64,000 bases of DNA from Strigops habroptila (GCF_004027225.2 NC_044278.2:56847743-56911742), one strand, 5' to 3'; shown: positions 57,201-63,479, counted from the stretch's first letter. Numbers and translations: made by a program. Notes: generated by a model from the letters alone, not told the origin.

Positions 57201-60200
57201 CTTAAGCTTATTATGACAGTAAATGTCAAACATTTCAACACCAACATAAAATAATACAAACTGATTTTACATGACAGAACACTAACCTTCCTTCCACTTG
57301 TCTGAGCGCTGTCCTCATTTTCTCTTCATACTGCTTATACTTTTCTGTACTAACATATATGTGAACCATAGATCCATCTTTCCAGAAGGTATGTACAAAT
57401 CTGTCACAGTATTTTGCATGAATTACCTTCCTCTTTGTCTCCTACAGCCAAGAAAAACATGTTTCATGTTCCAAAAAACATTATTTTGCAGTGCCTTTAA
57501 TAACTGGTGAACAAACTTCAAAGGTACATGCTTGTTGCACATGAACAGGTGAAGGTAGGGACAGGGTGGCAAAAGCCAATAGAAACTGGTTTTATTCTTG
57601 TAGCTAGCAAGAACAGAAGCTTACCAAATAGTGTAATGATAAAGCTTGACAAAAACAAATAGAGGACAAATTAATCCGAATTTGTTTGAAGACTTGCAAA
57701 TACTGGAGCAGCTGAGACCAACGCTTCTAAGGAAAAATAAAGATGACAAGCTTTGCCCTACCCCACACAAATACATAGCAGAACAAGGCATCGTTAAGCC
57801 AGTCCTGATTCTTCCTTGCAAGTTAAATGTGGACCAGGAAGAAGTCCTTGAAACGGTAATTCTCAAATAGCCCTTTGACACAATCTTATTTATGACCATC
57901 TTTGTCTCATTCCACTAATAAGCTGATTTTAACAAAAACTACAAAATAACAGACCATACACTTTATTATAAATTCATCTATCAGTCAAGCAACTCATAGG
58001 ATGTGAGGAAAAATTAACAATACCCACAGCATCAGTTTGTGAAGATTCATCTTCTGGTTTAGTTTTTATGTCAACAATCCCGTCTGCATGGCGAAAAGTA
58101 CAATCAGCAAGTGCATCATACAGTGTGAGCTTCTGAGCTTTCAAGCCATACTTCTGCAACCACTTCTCAGAAGTCAAGTACTTGTCAGATGTATGCTTTT
58201 GTAATGGATGATCAGCTTTGGTTGCTAATAAAGAAAATAAACCAAACAAAATCTCCTGTATAACACAGTTCATTTTGGATAAGCTATTTTCAAAAACAGA
58301 CTATGATACTGGAGTCAAAATTTCCAAACTTGCTCTGCTTGCACTGACAGCATCAGTGTGAGTGGACATTTCTGACTGCTTTTTCATATTGTCTATTTTG
58401 GTTGTAGGCCTTTTTCTCATCAGACAATTCTTTGCAACAAATTCCTTTGTAACTGGAACAAACCCATCAGAAGAGAGAGAATGAAGAAGATAAACAGCTA
58501 CAGGATCAACATATAAAAGGAATATTCTTAGTAGTATGAAGGTTGGCTTAACCTTCATACTAGTTGAATTACAAAATGTCAGAACAGATTCCTTTATAAG
58601 ATATCTAACTTCAAGGAGAATCGTTTGAGAAAATGAAGCAGCAGAAGATATAATTGAAATGCAGACAAGAATATTGTTTAGCATTGCCATTGGTCTTTTT
58701 CAGAGAAGACCATTTAATGTAAAAAGCAAACTACAGTGTCTTTGGAAGAGATTTTATTGTGTTTCTCTGCAATATTGCCTTTTTATAGGCTGAGTATTGC
58801 ACCATGTATCCCAAGCCACAAATCACTTGTGTACCATCTTAACTCATTTTCTCTAGCTCTACACCCTCCTTCTCGCATTTGTAATTGATACCGAAAGAAA
58901 CAGGGTATTCTTTTTGTCTGATCTGGTATGACTGTTCTTATGTTACCCCTTTATATCATTTATGTCTTAGAAATTTTCTAGGGACCACCTTAAGGTTGGG
59001 CACTGCATATTTCTAGATACTAGCAATAGGGTAGAGGGCTCTACACTCAGTCATCACTAGCTCAATAAACCGCACATAAACCAAATGTCCCAGCAGTGGG
59101 TCCCATAGCAGGGTGAATTTATTTTGTCACACTCCAACTTTGGTGAACTTAGGTGGTATAAATATCTACTCTGCTAAGATACAGCTGCAGTGACAAGAGT
59201 ACTGAGACCCTGAGCCTGTAAACAAACCTATGGAGATATCTACTGCTTTAACACACACAAAGATAAGCCAGCATCAGGGCAGGTACAGATCAGACCTGTT
59301 CATATGGAAACGTTTTTGATCGCTTGTGGTCCTTAGAACAGCCAGTGTGGCAAGTGTCACAAATGCATTCACATGATTTTGAAGAGAAAATTGTTGTTTT
59401 CCTTCATCCACATGCGTTACGTAAAAAGCCACATCTCAGTTCAGGTAACTAAGTGTATTTTTCTGGAGAGTCAGCAGAAAAAAAATATCTCTTTTTTTCT
59501 GTTTCTTCTCCTGCAGAACATTGCAATCTTCAGAACAAACTACATTTTGCAGCAGAGCATTTTAAACAGATCAGGAAGGCAAAACCAGGAAGAAATGCAG
59601 ACAGACAGAAAGACTGCAGTTATTTGGATCAATGGGCAACAGTCAAACAATGCTGAAGAACTGACAAAATAAATCACACTGTAATTTCATTCATTTTAAT
59701 TTATTTATGAAGTGATTATGTATGAAGGCAAACACTAAAAGAACATTAAAGCTGCATAGTCAGGAATACATAAATAAACACCGAAATTAGGGCTGCCCTT
59801 GCAGCTTTATTGTGGTCTTTTTGTTCATATGCATTATGGTATAGCTGTTTAACTTCATATGGGAAGCCCTGCTCATTCAGAAGATGCTATTATCAGTATG
59901 AAGAACTGTATTATGCCTTCACAGAAGGAAAAACTCAAGCTTAAGTCCTGCAGAGTTATGTTATTGGCAGATGTTCAAACCCAGTGCAGACAGAGAAAGT
60001 TCCCAGCTATGAATCTTAAACATCGCCACCCCAGTCACACACCTCAACACACTGGTGAGAGTTCAAGTGACTGACCAACTGACTGCACAAAGCATTTCTC
60101 AGCAGGTGATCCAGAAAAGGGTGTCTGGCCCCAGCTTCCGCCTAGCCAAAGCAAAAGCAATTGCACTGCACAAACAATACTGGAGCTACACAAAATCTCT

Positions 60201-61509
60201 GATGACTTGTGCTAATTCAACCTGAATCTTGAATCAACTTGTGCAAAAAATATCACCACACACCAAGTAAGTATTTTAAAAACAGGCACTAATGCAGAAT
60301 ACAGGTACGAACAGTCACAGCTATAATCCTGAAAATCTACCCCCTGAGTTGCAGTCCAACACTTGAAGCTGCCTAGAATCTACAGGTTCCTGAGTTTTCG
60401 ATATTTAAGTCTTGTCAGTGTGATAGTTCTGCTCCAGAGCATGCACAGAGCACCTCCATCTTAGCAGGGCTGAGCTTCTCACCATCCCCTGTTTAAGCCT
60501 TCCAGAGGCTTCAGAAACCAGATATGCTGCTTCTATCCCCAATAGGGCTCAATTCAATCAGTATGCACAGAACAAATGGATCATGTTCTAGGCCAAACAT
60601 AATGATGGGAACTATTAGTTTAATGAACAAAAGTGGGTGTTCCTCCCTGTTTCTTAAAACAAAAGTTGTCAGAGCACTCATCCAGAATCAGTTTCAGTCC
60701 TCTGACTACGAGAATTCAAATCCACACTCTTCCCTTTTAGGGAGCTTCAATATCTTGAAATCTACGCATTTTCTAAACCTAGTCACTGGTGAACTAAAAA
60801 TGGTGTGTTTAGGCTTAGCTGTTAAAGTTCAGCAGGTTTAAGCAGCAGTAAACAGTTTTGTAATGGAAAGTTTTCAGCAACCCTAAGTTTAGATGCCAAG
60901 TGTGTTACCCGTACATAGATATTTCTGAGAAAATCATTCCCAAATTGACATGTAATCAAAACTGTTCACAAATAAAATATTGATCATTAATATAATGGCA
61001 ACTGTCTTGAAAGAAACATAAATGATACCATCTTGAGAAGCAGACTGGTCAGATTCTGATAAAATTTTCTGAATTCGTGTCGCTGTACTCTTGGCTTCCT
61101 CTAATTCCTTCCAGATCAAAAAGACATCTTCACGGACACCAGCTACTGCAAAAGAAATCATAAATAGAACTTAACATCTTGACACAATTTCTGCTTTTTA
61201 TAACTCCTCAATTACCACAAAGTCATTGGTCAGATGTTCCCATACGACGTTTTTTTCTTGAGGTCCCACTGCTGGACCTCAAGTGCTGTTCTTTGATAGA
61301 CTTCAAAAAGGGGTTCAAAGCTGGAACAGAATATGAGACGTGCTTAGCATGGTTGAAGTAACCTCCAGAGTTGGCCACAGATTGTTCCCACAATGGAAGC
61401 AAATCCTTTTTAACACTCTCAGATAATAATAAGTAAACTCCACAAAGAAATTCACATATTGTCCCCTGGGCCTCGTTGAAAAACCTGCCTCCAAATATTA
61501 GACCCAACT
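12034..61509 (-). CDS. VWA3B: VWA3B (von Willebrand factor A domain-containing 3B), 23-exon coding model, N-terminus incomplete
   Basis: This entry is the span of a spliced gene, not one open frame. The exons are 61246-61509, 61029-61145, 58345-58497, 58028-58224, 57287-57441, 55089-55227, 53524-53655, 50770-50868, 48662-48844, 47083-47210, 45464-45645, 44492-44801, 43198-43354, 38165-38283, 35178-35228, 32663-32882, 32369-32542, 23316-23436, 22458-22582, 21152-21289, 20512-20609, 16706-16944 and 12034-12272. Every junction keeps the frame and no internal stop appears, giving about 1246 residues. Model residues 314-480 are a VWA domain with MIDAS residues DTSQS at 321-325 and TDG at 413-415. 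Residues about 960-1085 form a Tudor-like DUF4537 block. A related WL-GL-LT-DAL motif occurs at 200-218 and 696-714. The VWA plus C-terminal DUF4537 order and the total length fit VWA3B rather than VWA3A. The molecular role of VWA3B is poorly known; a metal-dependent protein-binding role is inferred from the MIDAS. I identified the family from remembered architecture, not from a search. Confidence 0.85.
12273..16705 (-). other. VWA3B intron 22
   Basis: AT-rich. It holds one CR1 tail (15881-15928). I see no convincing extra exon. Confidence 0.65.
15881..15928 (-). mobile_element. CR1 3'-end remnant
   Basis: Several ATAGAATC units are followed by GGTTAGGGTTGGA, which is the reverse complement of a CR1 3' end. 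Only the tail and about 15 bases of body remain recognisable. It lies in the last VWA3B intron. Confidence 0.7.
16706..16944 (-). CDS. VWA3B: VWA3B model exon 22, acidic and strongly basic tail region
   Basis: The acceptor is gattttctag and the donor is GAG-gtaaag, phase 2 to 1. It contains an acidic patch ([11 protein letters not shown]) followed by [16 protein letters not shown], a possible nuclear localisation or nucleic-acid-binding stretch, and then [20 protein letters not shown]. If the donor is not used the frame ends at a TAG at 16671-16673, giving a shorter intron-retained C-terminus. Confidence 0.87.
16945..20511 (-). other. VWA3B intron 21
   Basis: It holds the ancient CR1/L3 fragment and a plus-strand exon-like frame near 17529-17636 (see findings). 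A 150-codon plus-strand frame at 18796-19248 has no recognisable content. Confidence 0.65.
19630..19900 (+). mobile_element. Ancient CR1/L3-type LINE 3' fragment
   Basis: The stretch ATGGGTTCAAAAAAGGAACT, AGAAAGGTCTATCAA and CACAAACTGCTGGAGG, then CTGTTCTGATCTTCTTCT, follows the order of the 3' end of old amniote CR1/L3 elements as I remember them. It is heavily diverged. Limits are approximate. It lies in the intron between model exons 21 and 22. Confidence 0.5.
20512..20609 (-). CDS. VWA3B: VWA3B model exon 21, end of Tudor-like block
   Basis: The acceptor is tgtattattgcag and the donor is AT-gtgagt (strong), phase 0 to 2. It encodes [20 protein letters not shown] and then [12 protein letters not shown]. 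The R-GLIKIS segment is the usual closing strand of DUF4537. The exon is only 98 nt; it was found by searching for the phase 0 to 2 link required between model exons 20 and 22. Confidence 0.9.
20797..20822. repeat. (CAAA)n microsatellite
   Basis: About six perfect CAAA units lie in the intron between model exons 20 and 21 boundary region (just downstream of exon 20 on the transcribed strand is the 21152 donor side). Confidence 0.95.
21152..21289 (-). CDS. VWA3B: VWA3B model exon 20, second Tudor-like barrel
   Basis: The acceptor is gatgtgcag and the donor is AAA-gtaagc (strong), phase 0 to 0, 46 codons. It encodes [20 protein letters not shown] and then [22 protein letters not shown]. The VGDYVFAR...YYVPAIVI pattern is the hallmark of the second half of DUF4537. 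Confidence 0.94.
22458..22582 (-). CDS. VWA3B: VWA3B model exon 19, first Tudor-like barrel
   Basis: The acceptor is tgttttctag and the donor is CAG-gtgaaa, phase 1 to 0. It reads [20 protein letters not shown] and then [19 protein letters not shown]. The alternating short strands and the D-NGE turn resemble a Tudor fold. Together with the exon before and the two after it, it forms the DUF4537 block. Confidence 0.92.
23316..23436 (-). CDS. VWA3B: VWA3B model exon 18, lysine-rich segment and start of the Tudor-like block
   Basis: The acceptor is attaaattacag and the donor is CCAG-gtatat, phase 0 to 1. It encodes [20 protein letters not shown], then [14 protein letters not shown]. The last segment is the typical first strand of DUF4537 (V-GFYYPGTV pattern), completed by the next exon. 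The preceding intron of about 8.9 kb contains the long CR1. Confidence 0.9.
24523..26960 (-). mobile_element. CR1 LINE, long copy truncated only in the endonuclease region
   Basis: The element reads on the minus strand from about 26960 to an (ATTCTATG)n-type tail at 24523-24560. It keeps a single uninterrupted ORF2 frame (see separate entry) and a short 3' UTR. The sharp start inside the endonuclease domain is the usual 5' truncation of target-primed insertion. It sits in sense orientation in the large VWA3B intron between model exons 17 and 18. Confidence 0.95.
24624..26945 (-). CDS. CR1 ORF2 protein: endonuclease C-terminus plus complete reverse transcriptase
   Basis: There are 773 codons without a stop. 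Residues about 1-65 are the end of an APE-type endonuclease, including the SDH motif at 56-58. Reverse transcriptase motifs follow: YRPVSLTS near 350, [19 protein letters not shown] near 421, [10 protein letters not shown] at 477-486 and the catalytic FADD at 507-510. The C-terminal region ends [13 protein letters not shown]. The N-terminal endonuclease catalytic residues are missing because the copy is 5'-truncated, so it cannot move on its own. The assigned start ATG is simply the first in frame; the natural ORF2 start is lost. The intact frame suggests a fairly recent insertion. Confidence 0.93.
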   Translation of the reverse strand: MARHKQSRRFLNCVEDNFLFQAVEEPTRRGAMLDLVLTNRGGLVGNVTLQGSLGSSDHEMVEFEILRTVRRACSKLTALDFKKADFGLFRNLLSKVSWDTVLEGRGAQDCWLIFKDHLLRAQECCIPTRRKCSRRARRPPWMDKELLRKLRGKKEAYRRWKQGQAAWEEYRSIAREARDQVRKAKAQLELSLARDVKDNRKGFYRYVANKRQARDNVGPLQKLSGELATMDLEKAEVLNDFFASVFTSKCSDHTTQVLESKCRDCENEDLRPNVGEDQVRDHLKNLNVHKSMGPDEIHPRVLKELANEVAKPLSIIFEKSWQSGEVPNDWKKGNITPIFKKGKVEDPGNYRPVSLTSVPGKILEQFLLENMLRHMKNNEVVGDSQHGFTKGKSCLTNLVAFYDGATELMDSGRAVDVIYLDLCKAFDTVPHDILVSKLERHQFDRWTTRWIKNWLDGRTQRVVVNGSMSSWKPVTSGVPQGSVLGPVLFNIFVGDMDSGIECALSKFADDTKLCGSVDTLEGRDAIQRDLDTLVRWADANLMKFNQAKCKVLHLGRGNPRHCYRLGGEEIQSSPAEKDLGVLVDEKLNMSRQCALAAQKANRILGCIKRSVTSRSKEVILPLYSALVRPHLEYCVQFWCPQHKKDMELLEQVQRRATRMIRGLEHLPYEDRLRKLGLFSLEKRRLRGDLIAVFQYLKGVYKDAGEGLFLRDCSGRTRGNGFKLKQRKFRLDIRKKFFTVRVVKHWNGLPREVVDAPSLAVFKARLDRALSHMV
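32369..32542 (-). CDS. VWA3B: VWA3B model exon 17, basic and charged helix
   Basis: The acceptor is aggcatttag and the donor is GAG-gtatgt, phase 0 to 0, 58 codons ([20 protein letters not shown] and onward). A second frame of the same stretch is also open ([20 protein letters not shown]). It fits only with poor acceptors and a stop lies just upstream, so the frame given here is preferred. The AG lies about 60 nt downstream of the main pyrimidine tract. Confidence 0.75.
32663..32882 (-). CDS. VWA3B: VWA3B model exon 16
   Basis: The acceptor is tatttttaag and the donor is AAG-gtaata, phase 2 to 0. The protein segment [20 protein letters not shown] and what follows are helical and acidic, ending [11 protein letters not shown]. 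The next intron is only 120 nt and holds a long C-rich pyrimidine tract. Confidence 0.87.
33306..33561. repeat. Double inverted module B-A-B'-A'
   Basis: Segment B (33306-33351) and segment A (33351-33436) are followed by B' (33434-33479), the reverse complement of B with 3 mismatches in 46, and A' (33476-33561), the reverse complement of A with 1 mismatch in 86. Neighbouring segments overlap by one to four bases. This is not a simple palindrome, since the reverse complement of BA would be A'B'. It lies between model exons 15 and 16. Confidence 0.95.
34431..34466. repeat. Perfect tandem duplication of an 18-bp unit
   Basis: CTACAACTCATTGTCTAT is repeated head to tail with no spacer and no mismatch, in an intron. 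Confidence 0.9.
35178..35228 (-). CDS. VWA3B: VWA3B model exon 15 (51 nt)
   Basis: The acceptor is ctttaatag and the donor is AA-gtaagt (near consensus), phase 2 to 2. It encodes [17 protein letters not shown] with split codons on both sides. It is too short to show as a conventional open frame; phase continuity with its neighbours supports it. Confidence 0.85.
35641..35718. repeat. Pyrimidine/purine low-complexity duplication
   Basis: Two copies of a TGCTATTTC-(T)n-CTGCT module are separated by a poly-A run. It probably arose by slippage. Confidence 0.7.
37284..37384 (-). mobile_element. CR1 3'-end fragment, about 100 bp
   Basis: ATAGAATC units are followed by GTAAGGGTTGGAAAGGACCT and the usual CR1 3' body up to CAGGGACATCTTGCACT. 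It closely resembles the matching part of the 24.5-kb copy, so it probably belongs to the same subfamily. It lies between model exons 14 and 15. Confidence 0.88.
38165..38283 (-). CDS. VWA3B: VWA3B model exon 14, followed by a GC-AG intron
   Basis: The acceptor is tgtataatag, phase 0. The frame reads [20 protein letters not shown] and then [19 protein letters not shown]. The only donor that keeps the frame is GAAAG followed by gcaagt, a good match to the minor GC-AG class. Using the GT two bases further on would force a stop at the start of model exon 16. Confidence 0.88.
38284..43197 (-). other. VWA3B intron 13
   Basis: It contains the solo LTR. The remainder is AT-rich and shows no supported exon. 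Confidence 0.65.
39116..39678 (+). mobile_element. Avian ERVL-type solo LTR
   Basis: It starts TATCCTGGTTTTGGCTGGGA and ends GGGGTTAAACCATGACA, matching the edges of a common avian ERVL LTR family, where the normal start is TGTCC. The internal TTATTATTGTTGTTG-like microsatellite is usual for the family. Flanking five-mers AAAAG and AAAAA could be a slightly decayed target duplication. No internal retroviral genes follow, so it is a solo LTR. It lies between model exons 13 and 14, antisense to VWA3B. Confidence 0.8.
43198..43354 (-). CDS. VWA3B: VWA3B model exon 13, second WL-GL-LT-DAL motif
   Basis: The acceptor is ttttttcctag and the donor is GAG-gtaaag, phase 2 to 0. It carries [19 protein letters not shown] at about model residues 696-714, clearly related to the motif in model exon 4. 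It then reads [19 protein letters not shown]. In-frame joining to model exon 14 gives [14 protein letters not shown]. Confidence 0.9.
44492..44801 (-). CDS. VWA3B: VWA3B model exon 12, long linker
   Basis: The acceptor is caacacctacag and the donor is ACAAG-gtcctt, phase 1 to 2. At 310 nt it is the longest exon in the model. The first part is acidic and lysine-rich ([17 protein letters not shown]). The last part, [13 protein letters not shown], is more structured and leads into the second WL-GL-LT-DAL motif. No stop occurs in frame. Confidence 0.82.
45464..45645 (-). CDS. VWA3B: VWA3B model exon 11, linker
   Basis: The acceptor is tttgtcacaag and the donor is GCAG-gtaaga (strong), phase 2 to 1. 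It encodes a Ser/Thr- and Pro-rich low-complexity stretch (for example [20 protein letters not shown]) and then ARRKKALYA. It is probably disordered. Identity rests on splice phase and position rather than on conserved motifs. Confidence 0.8.
45990..46060. repeat. (TA)n and (CA)n-type dinucleotide tract
   Basis: ATATATATATAT, GTATATATATATAC and ACACACAC blocks are mixed together. It is an imperfect, AT-rich microsatellite. Confidence 0.9.
46528..46573. repeat. Tandem duplication of a 22-bp unit
   Basis: AAAGCAAGGATAAATATGGC plus AT occurs twice without mismatch, at an offset of 24 bases. The lack of divergence suggests a recent event. Confidence 0.9.
46937..46967. repeat. (ACAA)n microsatellite
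   Basis: Seven to eight perfect units lie in the intron between model exons 10 and 11, about 115 bp from the exon 10 donor. Confidence 0.95.
47083..47210 (-). CDS. VWA3B: VWA3B model exon 10, charged helix
   Basis: The acceptor is tatttgttag and the donor is AA-gtatgt, phase 0 to 2. The frame reads [20 protein letters not shown] and continues with a cysteine pair (DCC). It is probably a coiled coil directly after the VWA domain. A CR1 tail ends only about 14 bases upstream of this exon, so most of the acceptor region is repeat-derived. Confidence 0.88.
47225..47316 (-). mobile_element. CR1 3'-end fragment abutting a VWA3B splice acceptor
   Basis: Seven ATAGAATC-like units are followed by GTTTGGGTTGGAAGGAACCT and GGTCATCTAGTCC. 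It is oriented like VWA3B, with its 3' tail about 14 bases upstream of model exon 10. Confidence 0.88.
48662..48844 (-). CDS. VWA3B: VWA3B model exon 9, VWA domain C-terminal part
   Basis: The acceptor is gatttacag and the donor is GTT-gtgagt (strong), phase 0 to 0, 61 codons. It encodes a strand [12 protein letters not shown], then [20 protein letters not shown], the usual last strand and helix of VWA folds in which an elapsed test for '[12 protein letters not shown]' resembles the family's closing segment. Confidence 0.93.
49915..50145 (+). mobile_element. CR1 3' fragment
   Basis: It contains AGATTGGATGTTAGGAAAAA, TGCCCAGGGAAGTGGTGGAA, CCCTGGAAGTGTTCAAAAAC and ends GATTCTATGATA. These are the C-terminal ORF2 codons and 3' UTR of a CR1, diverged and with stops. 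It is antisense to VWA3B. Confidence 0.88.
50770..50868 (-). CDS. VWA3B: VWA3B model exon 8, VWA MIDAS Thr and TDG motif
   Basis: The acceptor is ggtttcttag and the donor is CAG-gtattt, phase 0 to 0, 33 codons. It begins [20 protein letters not shown] and ends [12 protein letters not shown]. The GSSTNT loop supplies the MIDAS Thr and TDG the MIDAS Asp, so all canonical metal ligands of the domain are present across model exons 6 and 8. Confidence 0.95.
53524..53655 (-). CDS. VWA3B: VWA3B model exon 7, VWA domain middle
   Basis: The acceptor is tattttgcag and the donor is AAG-gtaaca, phase 0 to 0, 44 codons. It encodes a strand-like [13 protein letters not shown] and then helices ending WLWIKGLK. 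This is the expected VWA pattern between the DxSxS loop and the MIDAS threonine. Confidence 0.9.
54781..54835 (+). other. G-rich tract with quadruplex potential
   Basis: GGGGGGTGGGGGGGG is followed by GGG and GGAGGGAGG within 55 bases. It lies in the intron between model exons 6 and 7 on the non-transcribed side, so the VWA3B pre-mRNA would carry the C-rich complement. Confidence 0.6.
55089..55227 (-). CDS. VWA3B: VWA3B model exon 6, VWA domain start and MIDAS DxSxS
   Basis: The acceptor is ttctccccaag and the donor is CAG-gtatga, phase 2 to 0. The segment [20 protein letters not shown] contains the first beta strand of a VWA fold followed by the metal-ion-dependent adhesion site signature DTSQS (D-x-S-x-S, complete). 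The DxSxS residues are those that coordinate the metal in VWA domains. Confidence 0.95.
56390..56556 (+). mobile_element. CR1 3' fragment
   Basis: It contains GCCCCATCCCTGGCAGTGTT, CAACCTGGTCTAGTGGAAGG, TGGAACTAGATGGTCTTTAA and ends CTGTGATTCT. This is a short 5'-truncated CR1 of a different subfamily from the 24.5-kb copy. It is antisense to VWA3B, between model exons 5 and 6. Confidence 0.9.
57287..57441 (-). CDS. VWA3B: VWA3B model exon 5
   Basis: The acceptor is ttggctgtag and the donor is AAG-gttagt, phase 0 to 2. The frame reads [20 protein letters not shown] and onward, including [15 protein letters not shown]. Its final AG joins the G that opens the next exon to make Arg, just ahead of the VWA domain. 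Confidence 0.85.
58028..58224 (-). CDS. VWA3B: VWA3B model exon 4, first WL-GL-LT-DAL motif
   Basis: The acceptor is ttctttattag and the donor is gtgggt after GATGCT, phase 1 to 0. It encodes the motif [19 protein letters not shown] at about model residues 200-218, which recurs in modified form in model exon 13. The motif lies N-terminal to the VWA domain, as I expect for VWA3-family proteins. An alternative donor four bases downstream (gtattg) would give a phase that the next exon cannot use. Confidence 0.8.
58345..58497 (-). CDS. VWA3B: VWA3B model exon 3
   Basis: The acceptor is gatcctgtag at 58498 and above. The frame encodes [20 protein letters not shown] and then a basic stretch. The 3' end is uncertain. 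Donor gtgcaa (exon end 58345) and donor gtttgg (exon end 58330) both give the needed phase 1. The better-looking gtcagt two bases upstream gives the wrong phase. The frame stays open to a TAG at 58301-58303. Confidence 0.6.
58532..58562. repeat. Perfect 13-bp hairpin with 5-nt loop
   Basis: TAGTATGAAGGTT (58532-58544) and its exact reverse complement (58550-58562) flank GGCTT. It lies about 35 nt upstream of the model exon 3 acceptor on the transcribed strand, in the branch-point zone. Confidence 0.9.
58563..61028 (-). other. VWA3B intron 2
   Basis: No repeats I can name and no supported exon. Confidence 0.6.
61029..61145 (-). CDS. VWA3B: VWA3B model exon 2 (short helical, charged segment)
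   Basis: A clean ttttgcag acceptor and a G-gtatca donor bound 39 codons, phase 1 to 1. The translation ([20 protein letters not shown] and onward) looks like an amphipathic helix or short coiled coil. The 100-nt intron separating it from model exon 1 is very short. The split codon at its 3' end joins cleanly to model exon 3 (G plus CT gives Ala). Confidence 0.65.
61246..61509 (-). CDS. VWA3B: VWA3B model exon 1 (N-terminal region)
   Basis: The acceptor is tttcag at 61510-61515. The exon is open for 88 codons beginning [20 protein letters not shown] and ending in SRKKR. The donor gtatgg at 61240-61245 is weak, but it gives the phase 1 end that the next exon needs. Without splicing the frame reaches a TGA at 61223-61225, so an intron-retained or terminal form is possible. 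I recognise no domain in it. It could alternatively start two bases later, at TTG. Confidence 0.6.
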
Positions 61510-63237
61510 CTGAAACTTTAAAGAGAAGATATTTTCAACTCAAATTTCAATTCCCTTAAAGTACATAAATACCTTTATTTAAATTTAAATTTTCTTTTCC
61601 TGAAGAGTCTGTGATGAAATTTTGCTAAGATAAGTTTATTTTCATCCTAACATTTCTCAACAGTCATAAATAAAAGCTAAAAAATAAAGTGCTTTACTGT
61701 CAAGCTATAGTCCCAAAAAATTGGGAAAATCCAAAGATGGAGTTGATACGAGGTTTTCTTAATCTTAAAAGATATGTTTGTCTTGATTTTAAAAGTATAT
61801 ATTTATTTAGTAGAATACGATTATTAAAATTGAGGCAGCATGTATACCTAAGCAGTATGAACACTACTAAAGAACGTGTTAAATTAGGTTAGACTCAGAG
61901 TTTAATTTGCAGTATAGGAGAATATACAAAAACTGTGTGTAGTATTACAGAAAAAACATAAAAGAAACTGAATCATGAGCTATTCTAACCACAAACACAG
62001 ACTACAACCCATTGCAGATTACAATGTATTACGAATTGCACACAAAGATGCTGAACAAGGCAACTATATCTTATCATGTAGTGGTTTGATTCATATACAG
62101 TGGTGGTTCACTGTAGAAAAGATAAGACATGCAAACTTGTCTACTAAAGTAGGCTATCAGTAAACAAACAAACCTGACCACTCTGTTCTTTGATAAACTT
62201 CCCTGAAAGAATAATATGAAAGTTCTACAAAATAACAACTCAGTTTTAACTGTGAAATGCTTTTAGTTCACAAGAAATATTCTGAAATGTGTTATTGTAC
62301 ACTGCCATCTCCTGGGACCTTCCTGCATTTCAAAAACATCTGTTTCAGCCGTTAGGACAAAGACCAGCAGTTCTTAAATCAAAAAAAAAAACTTTAGTAA
62401 GGCAGATTATTCCACCACATAAAATACAAAAGGGAGAAAAAACCTCAGTCTGTTCTCATTACTTTTTAAGTGTAAGAAAAGTATTCTGTTCAAATACTTC
62501 AGAAGGAAGTCAACTTTTCTTCTATAAACAATCTTTCCCGGAAATACAAAACATACAAAATCTGAGCATTGGCAAAATTCCAGCAAGTAGGGAGCTAGAT
62601 AATTTCTGATGAGTAGTCAGCCATTGAATACACATATATATATACACCTGTTGTCACAGTTAAAACCACAAAAGACATGCATTCGCACCACACATGCACG
62701 TATTTCTAAATTTAAGACTGTTAAGGATGCAATTCCAGTGAAGCTTTCTCTCACTAAATCCAGATATCCTCCATAAGCTAGCAAATACTGGGATCCAGAT
62801 TTAATTCTATGAATGTTTTTAACATTACATTTGAAAATATTGAAAGAAATATGCATATTTCAACTACCTTTAAAACAATACTGATGTTATCATTGTGTTG
62901 CTTCATTTCGCCTTAAATCGATGTTATGGACTCATCAAATTTACAGGATTATTCTTGCAAGATATGTGTATTTAATTGGTATTACACAAAAAGGTTTTTT
63001 TTTTCCCTTATTTATGCTGCAGCACTACAAAGTAAAACTGCATGCACTTTCAAAGCAGCTATGTTTGATGGCACTTACTATACAGGACAAATGCAGGCAT
63101 CAACAACTGCACATTGTGAAGGTCAAGCTGCTTAGAAAACCTTTTATCTGGCAACAGTTTTTCCTGGATTCAACTGGGAGAGCAGGTTGCAAACAGTGAC
63201 ATCTGTAGTGACAACTTTCTCCACACAGGAGGCTCAC
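61510..63237 (-). other. VWA3B 5' region
   Basis: It should contain the missing N-terminal codons if they lie in this window. Apart from the weak candidate at 62868-62911 I see no clear exon. Confidence 0.5.
62868..62911 (-). CDS. VWA3B: Candidate VWA3B start exon (13 codons from ATG)
   Basis: On the minus strand an ATG at 62906-62904 opens a 13-codon frame (MKQHNDNISIVLK) that ends at AAAG before gtagtt. An AG lies just upstream at the 62911/62912 edge. It ends in phase 0. It would therefore join the first firm exon only if that exon starts at TTG (61507), using the second of two overlapping AG acceptors, rather than at 61509. The composition is plausible and the position is right, but the splice sites are only fair. 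The real start could be another small exon or lie beyond 64000. Confidence 0.25.
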
Positions 63238-63271
63238 CTCAACCTCCACCTCAGCCTCTTTTCCTCTCCAG
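63238..63271 (-). other. Candidate non-coding 5' exon of VWA3B
   Basis: A pyrimidine-rich acceptor (ttcccactcctccttag) and a strong donor (GAG-gtgagc) bound 34 nt on the minus strand. No ATG is present and two frames are closed, so if used it would be a 5' UTR exon. It lies between the GC-rich block and the coding exons. Only the splice-site quality supports it. Confidence 0.3.
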
Positions 63272-63479
63272 CTAAGGAGGAGTGGGAAGGAAAAGATACA
63301 CATTTTGAAACCTAGCCCCAAACTCAACATATAGATACAACACAGAGTATCTTCCAGGTGTGGTTCTCAACCTGCAGCCTGTCCCTCAAAGCACATCAGT
63401 GAAAAATGACCAAGAAAGCACAAACCTCTCTTCAGTTTAAATCCCCTGTGCTCACACCTCAGCTGTGCCATTTTGGGGG

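Larger units (their letters stand above)
53656..57286 (-). other. VWA3B introns 5 and 6
   Basis: Apart from exon 6 this holds the G-rich tract at 54.8 kb and the CR1 fragment at 56.4 kb. Confidence 0.65.
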
